DNA of 64,000 nucleotides from Bacteroidales bacterium (GTDB lineage Bacteria > Bacteroidota > Bacteroidia > Bacteroidales > UBA932): positions 1 to 64,000 of the forward strand of contig JAQUBZ010000012.1 of NCBI GenBank assembly GCA_028686425.1, in the 5' to 3' direction. A program made the position numbers and the translations under genes. Each line of letters starts with the position of its first letter. Position 1 is the stretch's first letter. The notes under the pieces were generated by a model. That model ran no database searches. It saw nothing but the letters and a program-made list of their open reading frames with translations, and had not been told where the DNA came from. Positions 33,072 through 41,897 of this stretch are shown here, piece after piece.

Positions 33072-33549
33072 CACCACTATACCAAACAATATCTTCTTTT
33101 CCGAGGTGGAGTCTATGATAAAGGAGGGGCAGAAAGTCAGAATCAAAGTTATCGGGACAAGTATGCAGCCAACCTTCAGACATTCGAGAGACGAAATCGT
33201 CCTATCTTCTTTTGAACCAATGCAACTTTTGCCCTTGAGCGTCGTCTTATTTAATAGGACACCCTCATCAAAATGTGTTCATCGGATTGTAAGGAGGAAC
33301 GGAGATATTCTCTTCATCAGAGGGGACGGCAATTACGGTTCGTTTGAAATAGCTAATGTTGAAGATGTTACAGCTTTGGTTGTCGGTGGAACAATGCGTG
33401 ATGGACGTCCATTTTCAATTAATGACTTAAAATGGAAGAGATGGTCGGCTTTCTGGGTAAAAATATATCCCCTGAGGCTCGCCTATTTCAGGACAAAACA
33501 TTTTTTAGGAACTATATATAGAAAACTTTTTAAACATATTACCTTATGA
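33061..33549 (+). CDS. S24/S26-family peptidase with Ser-His type active site
   Basis: 162 residues from ATG 33061. The nucleophile motif is VIGTSMQPTF (Ser34). The general base is probably His74 in CVHRIVRRNG, as in SipW/Sec11-like signal peptidases that use His instead of Lys; Lys71 is nearby. A GDGNY motif (about 88-92) corresponds to the GD(N) box. There is no clear N-terminal membrane anchor. The basic, aromatic C-terminal part could be membrane-associated. Similar small peptidases occur with PqqD- and HprK-like genes in RiPP-type loci, where they may remove leaders. Its stop overlaps the next ATG (ATGA at 33546). Confidence 0.75.
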   Translation: MNNSTTIPNNIFFSEVESMIKEGQKVRIKVIGTSMQPTFRHSRDEIVLSSFEPMQLLPLSVVLFNRTPSSKCVHRIVRRNGDILFIRGDGNYGSFEIANVEDVTALVVGGTMRDGRPFSINDLKWKRWSAFWVKIYPLRLAYFRTKHFLGTIYRKLFKHITL

Positions 33550-36044
33550 AACAATTTCTACTGATACTTTTGACGGGGCTGTTGATATTTTCCCCTGTTC
33601 AAATGGATGCACAGCGCAAAAACAAACGTCAGGCACAAAAAAGCGAGCAAACCGCAACTCCTGCCGACAGTACCAAAAAACAAGCTCCGAAAGGGCCTGT
33701 CTCTATCGAAAAATTCCTAAAAAAGGATGCTTCAAAAATGGAAGGAATGACCACTGTTTATAAGCAGGACGACAAATATTATTTTGCCATTCCCGATTCA
33801 TTATTTGGCAAAGAACTATTGTTGGTGTCAAGAGTATCCAAATCGGCAGCAGGGATGAGAGGTTCTTTCAGCGGATATGCAGGGGATCAGATTAACGAAG
33901 GACTTTTCAGATTTGAAAAGGGGCCGAATAACAAGATATTCCTCCGCTCGGTGTTTACGAGAGAACGCTCCTTAAGCGAGGATCGACCGATGTATCGCAA
34001 TTTACAGAACTCCAATCTCAATGCAATTGTAGGCTCATTCGACATCAAGGCATGGAACAATGAGAAAAACCTCTTCATAATTGATGTGACCGACTTCTTC
34101 ATGGCAGACTCCGAACTGTTCTATTTTTCAAAGAGGGGCAAATCATCTTTCAAACTCGGAGGTCAGGATAAAGAGAAATCTTACATCGAAAGCATCAAGA
34201 CATACCCTATCAATACCGAAGTGAAGGTTGTAAAGACTTTTGCTAAACAGGAATCTGCCGGAACTGCCACATTTGAGTTCAACTGCTCTTTTGTGATGCT
34301 TCCCGAAGTGCCTATGACACCGAGATATTATGACGAAAGGGTGGGCTATTTTACAGCAAACTATACCGATTTCGACAAAAATCCGCAAGGTGTCGAAAGT
34401 GTCAAGATGATTACACGCTGGCGCCTTGAGCCTAAACCTGAAGATATTGAAAAATATAAGAGAGGAGAACTTGTCGAACCTGTCAAACCTATTGTATTCT
34501 ACATTGACCCTACAACTCCTAAAAAATGGGTTCCATATCTGATACAGGGTGTAAACGACTGGCAGCCACTATTTGAAAAGGCCGGTTTCAAAAATGCAAT
34601 TTATGCTCTTGAAGCTCCGACTGCGGAAGAGGATCCTACATGGTCTTTAGACGATGCAAGACACTCTGCAATAGTTTACAAACCATCTGATATTCCTAAT
34701 GCAAGCGGTCCTCACGTACACGACCCTCGTTCGGGCGAGATTATCGAAAGTCATGTCAATTGGTATCACAATGTGATGTCTCTGCTTCGCAACTGGTATT
34801 TCATCCAGTGCTCACCTGTCGATACAGCTGCACGCAAGATGGTATTTGATGATGAACTTATGGGGCAACTTATCAGATTTGTATCTTCTCACGAAGTTGG
34901 TCATACTCTCGGACTGCGCCACAATTTTGCAGGTTCTGCTCAATTTACGGTCGAGCAGCTCAGAGATCCTAAATTCCTTGCAGAACACGGACACACTACA
35001 TCTATCATGGACTATTCAAGATTCAATTTTGTGGCTCAGCCCGGTGACAATATTCCTCGCGAATGTTTGTTTCCTCGCCTTGGAACTTATGATTTCTGGG
35101 CCATCGAATGGGGTTACAGACGTTTTCTCGACATTGAAGATCCTGACAAAGAGCTCTCTATGCTTAATAAGTGGGTGATTGACAAGACCAAGGATCCTTT
35201 GTATTTCTTTGGTACCGAATCAAGTCCGAGCGATCCCCGTTACCAATCTGAAGACCTCGGCTCAAACCAGATGGAAACATGTTCTCTCGGAATCAAGAAT
35301 CTTCAATTTATAATGGACCACCTGATTGAATGGACTTCCGAACCTAATAAAGACTATTCCAACCTGAAAATACTTCACAACGAAGTCATTTCTCAATATC
35401 GCCGTTATATCGGTCATGTTGCCAAATGGGTTGGAGGTGTATATGAGACACCTAAGACTGTCGAAATGGAAGGTGATATTTACACCCCTGTTCCAAAAGA
35501 ACGTCAGGTTGAGGCGATGAATTTCTTGAACAAATACGTCTTCCAGCCTCAGGAATGGCTTGTCCCTGACGATATTATGAATAAATTGGTTTCCAAACCC
35601 GAACTTGTACTCGACAACACCTACAAGAGCGTATTCTCCGCACTGCTTGTCAAGAGAGTGATGTTGAATCTTTATGAAGCAGAGCTTCAAAATGGCTCAA
35701 AAGCTTACACCATGAATGATTTGTTCAAAGACCTTAACAAAAATGTATGGGGCAATCTCGCTTCCGGAAAAACTGCCAATCCTTATCAACGTCTGCTTCA
35801 AAAGTCTTATACAAATGCACTTTGCGGACTGTTTACGGGAGAAACTTCCATTATGAGACCGGGAGTGTCAATGGCAAAGGACAATACTGATATTGTATCG
35901 ACTATTTACTATCAGCTGACAGACCTTCAGAAAAGACTGAAATCTTCACCTGCTACCGATATTACTACCAAAGCGCATAATGCCTATTTAGTAAAAGTGA
36001 TTGATCAGGCTATTGAAGACGGACTGAAAGGAAGTAAAAAATAA
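33546..36044 (+). CDS. Secreted zinc metalloprotease (DUF5117/DUF5118 type)
   Basis: 832 residues. A signal peptide at 1-22 ends QMDAQ. A Lys/Gln/Pro-rich linker (about 23-50) is followed by the DUF5118/DUF5117 region (FLKKDASKMEGMTTVYKQDDKYYFAIPD). The zinc site SHEVGHTLGLRHNF lies at about 448-461 (H-E-x-x-H-x-x-G-x-x-H, metzincin-type), with a Met-turn candidate SIMDYS about 45 residues later. It is a common Bacteroidetes periplasmic or outer-membrane protease. What is notable is its 4-base overlap with the S26-like gene, which ties it to the putative peptide maturation operon. A bidirectional terminator follows. Confidence 0.88.
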   Translation: MKQFLLILLTGLLIFSPVQMDAQRKNKRQAQKSEQTATPADSTKKQAPKGPVSIEKFLKKDASKMEGMTTVYKQDDKYYFAIPDSLFGKELLLVSRVSKSAAGMRGSFSGYAGDQINEGLFRFEKGPNNKIFLRSVFTRERSLSEDRPMYRNLQNSNLNAIVGSFDIKAWNNEKNLFIIDVTDFFMADSELFYFSKRGKSSFKLGGQDKEKSYIESIKTYPINTEVKVVKTFAKQESAGTATFEFNCSFVMLPEVPMTPRYYDERVGYFTANYTDFDKNPQGVESVKMITRWRLEPKPEDIEKYKRGELVEPVKPIVFYIDPTTPKKWVPYLIQGVNDWQPLFEKAGFKNAIYALEAPTAEEDPTWSLDDARHSAIVYKPSDIPNASGPHVHDPRSGEIIESHVNWYHNVMSLLRNWYFIQCSPVDTAARKMVFDDELMGQLIRFVSSHEVGHTLGLRHNFAGSAQFTVEQLRDPKFLAEHGHTTSIMDYSRFNFVAQPGDNIPRECLFPRLGTYDFWAIEWGYRRFLDIEDPDKELSMLNKWVIDKTKDPLYFFGTESSPSDPRYQSEDLGSNQMETCSLGIKNLQFIMDHLIEWTSEPNKDYSNLKILHNEVISQYRRYIGHVAKWVGGVYETPKTVEMEGDIYTPVPKERQVEAMNFLNKYVFQPQEWLVPDDIMNKLVSKPELVLDNTYKSVFSALLVKRVMLNLYEAELQNGSKAYTMNDLFKDLNKNVWGNLASGKTANPYQRLLQKSYTNALCGLFTGETSIMRPGVSMAKDNTDIVSTIYYQLTDLQKRLKSSPATDITTKAHNAYLVKVIDQAIEDGLKGSKK

Positions 36045-36063
36045 AGATAACATAACGAAAATA

Positions 36064-36101
36064 AAAAAGTTGGCAATCTATTCGGATTGCCAACTTTTTT
36101 A
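36064..36101. terminator. Bidirectional Rho-independent terminator
   Basis: Stem AAGTTGGCAATC / GATTGCCAACTT with a tattcg loop, flanked by A-run and T-run. It sits between the convergent metalloprotease gene and the minus-strand TPR/rnf run and can serve both. Confidence 0.9.
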
Positions 36102-36122
36102 TTTTGTTGAATTGCAAATCCC

Positions 36123-36395
36123 TTACGGATTCATCAGATCTGTGTTGACAAAGCGTATAATGTCGTATATGGACTCAATGGCTGCATCGGCAGGACCGTC
36201 AGGTTCAAGCATTTTTGCCTTATTATAGGCATTAATGGCATCACCCCATAACTGTTGTCTGCGATAGATTCCGCCAAGAAGGTACCATCCCTGAGCATTA
36301 TCCGGCTCTTTTTCCAATAGTTCGTGCAATGAAGAATGAGCTTCATCTATCATGCCGTTGCAAAGTAGCTGCTCTATATCTTTTAATGACTGCAT
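36123..36395 (-). CDS. Small TPR protein
   Basis: 90 residues that form two to three TPR units (IDEAHSSLHELLEKEPDNAQ, GWYLLGGIYRRQQLWGDAIN, AYNKAKMLEPDGPAD). There is no signal peptide, so it is cytoplasmic. It is the last gene of the long minus-strand run, 24 bases after rnfA, and is likely cotranscribed with the rnf genes. Such TPR proteins mediate protein contacts. The partner is unknown; an Rnf-related role is only suggested by position. Confidence 0.75.
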   Translation of the reverse strand: MQSLKDIEQLLCNGMIDEAHSSLHELLEKEPDNAQGWYLLGGIYRRQQLWGDAINAYNKAKMLEPDGPADAAIESIYDIIRFVNTDLMNP

Positions 36396-36419
36396 ATCGA
36401 TCCGATTTTAGCGGCAGGG

Positions 36420-37031
36420 TTAAACCAATCCCGAAAATCCCATGAATGCCATTGCCAAAATACCGGCCGTAATCAGAGCGATTGGAACTCCTTTGAATGC
36501 CTTAGGTATCTTGCTCAACTCAAGTTGTTCTCTTATACCGGAGAACAGAATCATCGCCAGACTATATCCTAATGCGGTTGCAACTGCAAATACGACAGCC
36601 TGAGGCAGATTCATCATGCTCGGATTAGCTGTGCCGACATTGTTGATAAAGTCGTACTCATTTGTAACAACCTGTATGGCAACACCGAGAACAACGCAGT
36701 TGGTAGTAATCAACGGAAGAAATATTCCCAGAGCCTGATATAGTGAAGGACTTATTTTCTTCAGAATAATTTCAACCATCTGCACAAGACCGGCTATTAC
36801 AAGAATAAAGCAGACTGTCTGCATAAATTCGATATGCCACCGTACAAGCAATCCCTGCAACAGATATGTAACCAAAGTAGCCAAAGCCATGACAAAAGTA
36901 ACGGCAGCAGACATTCCCACTGCTGTATTGACCTTCTTTGAAACTCCAAGGAACGGACATATTCCCAAAAACTGGGCAAGTACTATGTTATTTACAAATA
37001 CCGCCGATATGATAATTATAATGTATTCCAT
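36420..37031 (-). CDS. rnfA: Rnf complex subunit RnfA
   Basis: 203 residues with six membrane segments. GICPFLG near the N-terminus and TTNCVVLG in the middle supply the Cys residues of the intramembrane [2Fe-2S] cluster shared with RnfE. RnfA is a core membrane subunit of the Na+- or H+-coupled ferredoxin:NAD+ oxidoreductase. Gene order rnfB-C-D-G-E-A is the standard one. It starts 2 bases after the rnfE stop. Confidence 0.95.
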   Translation of the reverse strand: MEYIIIIISAVFVNNIVLAQFLGICPFLGVSKKVNTAVGMSAAVTFVMALATLVTYLLQGLLVRWHIEFMQTVCFILVIAGLVQMVEIILKKISPSLYQALGIFLPLITTNCVVLGVAIQVVTNEYDFINNVGTANPSMMNLPQAVVFAVATALGYSLAMILFSGIREQLELSKIPKAFKGVPIALITAGILAMAFMGFSGLV

Positions 37032-37033
37032 AA

Positions 37034-37621
37034 TTAAGCCTTTTTATCTGTTATTTTTCTAAACAATACCATCAGATAACCGAGTGCGAGAAAAGCTCCG
37101 GGAGCCAGCACAAATGCAAGCATTCCGTCTGAGTCAATGAGCTTCATTCCAAAGAACGAGCCGCTGCCGAGAAATTCTCTGATACATCCGAGCACTGTAA
37201 GTGCAATAGTAAATCCCAAGCCGACCCCGATACCGTCAAGGGCAGAGTCTCCGACATTGTTTTTGTTGGCAAAGGCCTCTGCACGGCCAAGAACTATGCA
37301 GTTTACGACAATCAGAGGAATAAACAATCCCAAAGTTTCATAAAGAGAAGGTATATAAGCCTGAAGCAAAAACTGCAAAATAGTCACAAATGCGGCAATA
37401 ATGACAATGTAAGAGGGTATTCTTACCTTGTCCGGAATTATTTTGGCAACAGCCGAAATGGCGATATTGGACAAAATCAAGACAAATGTGGTGGCCAATC
37501 CCATACCCATACCATTGATTGCTGAGGTTGTAGTTCCCAATGTAGGACACATACCAAGCACAAGAACAAATGTAGGATTGTTCTTTACAATACCATCAGT
37601 TATTAATTTTAATTTTCCCAT
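37034..37621 (-). CDS. rnfE: Rnf complex subunit RnfE
   Basis: 195 residues with six membrane segments, homologous to RnfA in inverted topology. Cluster Cys motifs are [12 protein letters not shown] and [14 protein letters not shown]. The C-terminal [15 protein letters not shown] is basic. It lies between rnfG and rnfA with gaps of 6 and 2 bases. Confidence 0.95.
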   Translation of the reverse strand: MGKLKLITDGIVKNNPTFVLVLGMCPTLGTTTSAINGMGMGLATTFVLILSNIAISAVAKIIPDKVRIPSYIVIIAAFVTILQFLLQAYIPSLYETLGLFIPLIVVNCIVLGRAEAFANKNNVGDSALDGIGVGLGFTIALTVLGCIREFLGSGSFFGMKLIDSDGMLAFVLAPGAFLALGYLMVLFRKITDKKA

Positions 37622-37627
37622 GATAAT

Positions 37628-38203
37628 TTACTTTTGAGATTGAACCTTTAAAAATATCTGATATGCAATATCCACTCCCTTTAGAAATGCTCTTGAAGAG
37701 ATTGTGGACGCGGTAATAGCATCAATATCGCCACCATCCTTCTTAACGGTGATATTGGAAGAAGCAGGATTGAGACCTTTGAGCTGAGCCCTTGTAGGAA
37801 TGTTTTCATCCGTCAATTTTGCTCCAAGTCCCGGAGTTTCCGAAAGATAAACGATTGATGTGTTGTAAATCGTACCATCTGAGGTGAATCCCACCATCAT
37901 GGTGATAGGACCACCGAAGCCGGATGATTTGACCTTGATTGCGTATCCGACGGCCTGTCCCTCTTTTTTGGCAGGATATACTTCACTCTCTTTTCCGTCA
38001 AACTCCACTTTGAACATCTCTTGAGAAGGGATGTTGTCAAATTGGGGAACCACAGAAGATATAGCTTTGTTGATTTTGGCAACATCGGCCTGTCTGATAG
38101 GCTCTGCAGTGACAGAATATACAACACCGAGGATGGCCGAGCAGACAAGACAAATTGAAGTCAGTACCAATACCATATTGGCAAAAGAAGATTGTTTAGC
38201 CAT
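37628..38203 (-). CDS. rnfG: Rnf complex subunit RnfG (FMN-binding)
   Basis: 191 residues from the ATG at 38203. The longer upstream frame is rejected because a GGAGGTG ribosome-binding site stands 6 bases before this ATG and MAKQSSFANMVLVL is the normal N-terminus. One membrane anchor (about 9-30) and a periplasmic FMN domain follow. The flavin-attachment region reads DAITASTISSRAF, with the Thr of the S/T-G-A-T-type motif kept although the Gly is replaced. The start overlaps the rnfD stop by 8 bases. Confidence 0.93.
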   Translation of the reverse strand: MAKQSSFANMVLVLTSICLVCSAILGVVYSVTAEPIRQADVAKINKAISSVVPQFDNIPSQEMFKVEFDGKESEVYPAKKEGQAVGYAIKVKSSGFGGPITMMVGFTSDGTIYNTSIVYLSETPGLGAKLTDENIPTRAQLKGLNPASSNITVKKDGGDIDAITASTISSRAFLKGVDIAYQIFLKVQSQK

Positions 38204-39197
38204 TATGCACCTCCTTCCCGAATCTTGCGGGTTTACAATATTTATTGAGCAACGGAACTGTTGCATTCATAATCAAAATAGCAAAAGAGACTCCTTCCGG
38301 ATATGATCCGAAATAACGAATCAGTACCGTAATAACACCTATTCCCACACCATAGATAATCATACCTTTGGTCGTCATCGGAGATGTGGCATAGTCTGTC
38401 GCCATAAAGATAGAGCCGAGAAGTACACCGCCTGTAAGAATATTGAATGCAGGGCCTGTAAAATGAGCAGGGTCAATCAAGTTGAAGATTAACGTCATAA
38501 CAAATATGGTACCCACAATGGCAACCGGAATGTACGGCTTGATAACCCTTCTGACAAGCAGATATATAAATCCCAGAATAAGAGCCAGAGCCGAAACTTC
38601 ACCGACAGAACCGCCCATTTTGACAAAGAGCATCTGTTTGGCTGAAAAATCGTTTGCTGCAAGAATATCGGGCAGTGACTGTCCTGCTGCAAGCCCCTCT
38701 TTAACCAAGGCAAGAGGTGTTGCACTTGACACAGCATCAATCCCATCTCTGAACCATGATTGAGGAATACTCCAGTCGGTCATAAGTGCAGGAAATGAAA
38801 TTAACAGAAAAACACGTCCCACAAGAGCAGGGTTGAATACATTTTGCCCAAGACCTCCAAAGGTCATCTTGGCAATACCGATAGCAACTATAGAACCGAT
38901 GAGAATAAGCCACCACGGTGAATTGGGTGGCAGGTTCAAAGCAAGCAGCACACCCGTAAGGGCGGCCGAATAATCATTGATTGTAACTTTGGTGTGAAGT
39001 AGATATTTCTGAATCAGATATTCCACCAAAACACAAGTAAAGGCTCCGACTATCACGAGCTTGATAGCCGAAAATCCGAAAAAGTAAATAGAGACGAGCA
39101 GCGATGGCGAAAGAGCGATGATGACATCTCTCATCAAAGACTTCGTATTCTCTTTACTATGGATATGAGGAGCCGGGGATACTATTAGTTTTCTCAT
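38196..39197 (-). CDS. rnfD: Rnf complex subunit RnfD (FMN-binding membrane subunit)
   Basis: 333 residues with about nine membrane segments. IDAVSSATPLALVKEG contains the Thr that carries covalent FMN in RnfD/NqrB. The N-terminus PAPHIHSKENTKSLMRDVIIAL is typical. It lies between rnfC (8-base gap) and rnfG (8-base overlap). It carries electrons across the membrane within the Rnf complex and is thought to contribute to ion transport. Confidence 0.95.
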   Translation of the reverse strand: MRKLIVSPAPHIHSKENTKSLMRDVIIALSPSLLVSIYFFGFSAIKLVIVGAFTCVLVEYLIQKYLLHTKVTINDYSAALTGVLLALNLPPNSPWWLILIGSIVAIGIAKMTFGGLGQNVFNPALVGRVFLLISFPALMTDWSIPQSWFRDGIDAVSSATPLALVKEGLAAGQSLPDILAANDFSAKQMLFVKMGGSVGEVSALALILGFIYLLVRRVIKPYIPVAIVGTIFVMTLIFNLIDPAHFTGPAFNILTGGVLLGSIFMATDYATSPMTTKGMIIYGVGIGVITVLIRYFGSYPEGVSFAILIMNATVPLLNKYCKPARFGKEVHNG

Positions 39198-39205
39198 AAT
39201 GTATT

Positions 39206-40543
39206 CTATTTCTTAGGTCTATTGCGCATAATTTTAATCACTTCCGCCTTGTTGATTCTGATGATGTCAAGTAGCGGAATATTTGCAGGGCATGTATATA
39301 GGCAGCAGCCGCACTCTATACAGTCAAATATTTTTTCTTTTTCCAAATCGTCATATCTGTTTCCCGCCCGACAAAGTTTGTTCAGCAAATACGGTTCAAG
39401 TCCCATAGGGCAGGCTTCTGTACATTTGCCGCATCTGATGCAATTGCCCTCTTCTTTGCGCCTGGTCTCTTCTTCGGTCATAAGAAGAAAAGCGGAAGTG
39501 CCTTTCAAGGTGGAGGCGTCAATGTTCGCAACGGCTTTTCCCATCATAGGACCGCCACTGATAAATTTGGCTGCATCTTTCGGAAGGCCGCCGACAGCAT
39601 CGAGAATTTTAGAGAACGGAGTACCTATTCTGAGCAGAAAGTTTCTCTGTTCAGTTACACAATGTCCTGTAACTGTCACAACTCCCTCAAATAGAGGTTG
39701 ATTCTTTTGGACAGCCTCATATACGGCCAATGAAGTACCTACATTTTGAACGACAACCCCGACATCGATAGGAAGTCCCATTGAAGGAACTCTTCTGCCT
39801 GTAACAGAGTCAATAAGCTGTTTTTCACCACCTTGAGGATATTTTTTCTTAAGAGTTACAATTTCTATTTGAGGAAAGGCCTCTGCTGCCTTTTTCATAG
39901 AAGCAATAGCCTGAGGTTTGTTTTCTTCAATTCCCACAAATGCCTTGTCAACATTCAGGGCTTTCATCATAATTGCCGCACCGATTAGAATTTCCTCCGG
40001 TCTTTCTTTCATAATACGGTCGTCTGCCGTAACGTACGGTTCACATTCCGAACCATTTAGAATCAGAAATTCCGCCTTTTTGTCTTTTGGGGGATTAAGT
40101 TTGACGTGAGTCGGAAAAGCCGCTCCACCCAAACCTACAATTCCCGCATTTTTTATTTTTTCGATAATTTCTTCGGATGAATAAGGAATGTCCCTTTTGA
40201 TATCGGGTGTACGATCTATTTCTTCACACCATTCATCTCCCTCGACTGCTATCACTACATGAGTGACGGGATTACCTGCCAAATCGGGCAGCGGTTCAAC
40301 AGAAGTCACCGTTCCGGAAACGGAAGAGTGGACAAATCCTGAAATAAATCCTGTCGGTTTTCCAATCACCTGTCCCACCCTTACTTTGTCTCCTTTTTGT
40401 ACAATCGGTTCGGCAGGAGCTCCAAGATGTTGTGCCATAGAGATATATGCAGTATCAAGTACGGGAAACACCTCTATAATGGCATCGGATGTCAATTTAT
40501 TGTCATTAGGGTGAACACCACCAATTTTAAAAGTTTTTTTCAT
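39206..40543 (-). CDS. rnfC: Rnf complex subunit RnfC (NADH-side FeS/FMN subunit)
   Basis: 445 residues from ATG 40543 (MKKTFKIGGVHP), with GGGAGGA upstream. Soluble domains include the Gly-rich IVGLGGAAFPTHVKL and the FMN/NADH region LILNGSECEPYVTADD. Two [4Fe-4S] motifs lie near the C-terminus: CIRCGKCTEACPMG and CIECGCCLYTCPANIP. It oxidises or reduces NAD(H) on the cytoplasmic face. It starts 15 bases after the rnfB stop. Confidence 0.95.
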   Translation of the reverse strand: MKKTFKIGGVHPNDNKLTSDAIIEVFPVLDTAYISMAQHLGAPAEPIVQKGDKVRVGQVIGKPTGFISGFVHSSVSGTVTSVEPLPDLAGNPVTHVVIAVEGDEWCEEIDRTPDIKRDIPYSSEEIIEKIKNAGIVGLGGAAFPTHVKLNPPKDKKAEFLILNGSECEPYVTADDRIMKERPEEILIGAAIMMKALNVDKAFVGIEENKPQAIASMKKAAEAFPQIEIVTLKKKYPQGGEKQLIDSVTGRRVPSMGLPIDVGVVVQNVGTSLAVYEAVQKNQPLFEGVVTVTGHCVTEQRNFLLRIGTPFSKILDAVGGLPKDAAKFISGGPMMGKAVANIDASTLKGTSAFLLMTEEETRRKEEGNCIRCGKCTEACPMGLEPYLLNKLCRAGNRYDDLEKEKIFDCIECGCCLYTCPANIPLLDIIRINKAEVIKIMRNRPKK

Positions 40544-40557
40544 AGATATTCCTCCCA

Positions 40558-41463
40558 TTAATTTTCTTGTTGTACAGTTGATTCCTTCTCAATAGTCTGA
40601 GGCTGAGGTTCGGTATGAGGTTCGGTAGCGCTCTTTGGAAGTTTGATTGGGAAATTGACTGCCCAAATAGCCTTCGTAGGGCATTCCTCAACACATTTAC
40701 GACAAAGCTTGCATTTTGTAAAATCAATATATGCAAGATTGTTTTCTACGGTAATGGCCCCGAAAGGACAAACTTTGGCACATTTGCCGCAACCGATACA
40801 TCCGACTGCACAAGCTTTGCGAGTGACAGCTCCCTTGTCCTTACTCAAACATGAAACATATACCCTTCTCTCTTTAAGTCCTTTATTTCTCAGTTCAATG
40901 ATGGATTTAGGGCAAGCCTTGACACAAGCCCCGCAAGCTGTACATTTATCCTGATTGACTTCAGGAATACCTCTCTTGGGATCAATGTGAATTGCATCGA
41001 ATTTACATACAACCTCACAATCCCCTTTACCGAGACAGCCGTACTTGCATCCGGTGTCTCCGATATAGAGAGAAGACATGACTTTGCAGGATGAATACCC
41101 CTCAAAGTTATTGATTTTGGCCCTGTTGTCAATAGTACCATGACATCTGACAACAGCCACCATTGGTTCTTTCGCCTCAACTTCCTGTCCGAGAGCCTTT
41201 GCAATTTCGGCCATAGTCGGATTACCGCCTACCGGGCAGAAGAAAGAACCTATACTTGGTGCCTTGACCACATTTTCGGCAAATGCACGACAACCTGCCT
41301 GTCCGCATCCGCCGCAATTGGCTCCCGGCAAGATAGATTCTACGATATCAATCCTCGGATCTTCCTCAACCTTGAATTTTTGTGCAACAAAATAGAGCAC
41401 TACGGAAAACAAGAGTCCCAAGACACCCAAACATGCAATTGTTAAAATAATAGTTGTACTCAT
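40558..41463 (-). CDS. rnfB: Rnf complex subunit RnfB (ferredoxin-side multi-FeS subunit)
   Basis: 301 residues. An N-terminal membrane anchor (about 5-27) is followed by the CGGCGQAGC-type cluster motif (GANCGGCGQAGCRAF). Several [4Fe-4S] motifs then follow (CTACGACVKACPKS, CIGCGKCAKVCPFG, CKLCRKCVEECPTK), plus a Cys-rich insertion (GCKYGCLGKGDCEVVC). It ends in a Pro/Glu/Gln tail. It accepts electrons from ferredoxin. The first base pairs overlap rseC (41460-41463). Confidence 0.95.
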   Translation of the reverse strand: MSTTIILTIACLGVLGLLFSVVLYFVAQKFKVEEDPRIDIVESILPGANCGGCGQAGCRAFAENVVKAPSIGSFFCPVGGNPTMAEIAKALGQEVEAKEPMVAVVRCHGTIDNRAKINNFEGYSSCKVMSSLYIGDTGCKYGCLGKGDCEVVCKFDAIHIDPKRGIPEVNQDKCTACGACVKACPKSIIELRNKGLKERRVYVSCLSKDKGAVTRKACAVGCIGCGKCAKVCPFGAITVENNLAYIDFTKCKLCRKCVEECPTKAIWAVNFPIKLPKSATEPHTEPQPQTIEKESTVQQEN

Positions 41464-41897
41464 TTATTTATTTTTTCTATAACAAATGTAAATACTTTGG
41501 ATATTTTATTCCTAAACAGGAAGACGATAAAATAGTAAACGGCCACTCCTATAATAGATCCTAACCCCATAACAATCTCACTATACCCCAATACGGACAA
41601 AACAAGCAGAAGTGTCAGAAGAATGGCTAAAGGGATGACATACGAAATCCACACAGCTTTCAATCCCAAAGACGATTTGAGCAGAATATTGACTGTTTCT
41701 CCCACTTCAAACTGTTCCACAAGTGTACTTATGCTGTATGGGACTTCTATTATCCTGATAGATTCATCGGAAGCCGCACATACACCTTTCGCGTGGCAGC
41801 TTGCACAGGCAGATTTATTCAATATCTCCACACTGATGTAATCGGGAGATATGTCGATTATTTTTCCTTCATGTGCAATTGTATCCTTATTTTTCAT
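41460..41897 (-). CDS. rseC: RseC/MucC-family (SoxR-reducing system) protein
   Basis: 145 residues. The N-terminal cytoplasmic part has four Cys (CASCHAKGVC plus one more upstream position lacking) in the typical ACASCHAKGVCAASD motif, then two membrane segments (about 77-98 and 105-125). RseC-type proteins accompany rnf genes widely; in E. coli the rsx/rseC products keep SoxR reduced. Here it precedes rnfB with a 4-base overlap, so it is part of the Rnf operon. It may deliver electrons or help assembly (inference). Confidence 0.85.
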   Translation of the reverse strand: MKNKDTIAHEGKIIDISPDYISVEILNKSACASCHAKGVCAASDESIRIIEVPYSISTLVEQFEVGETVNILLKSSLGLKAVWISYVIPLAILLTLLLVLSVLGYSEIVMGLGSIIGVAVYYFIVFLFRNKISKVFTFVIEKINK

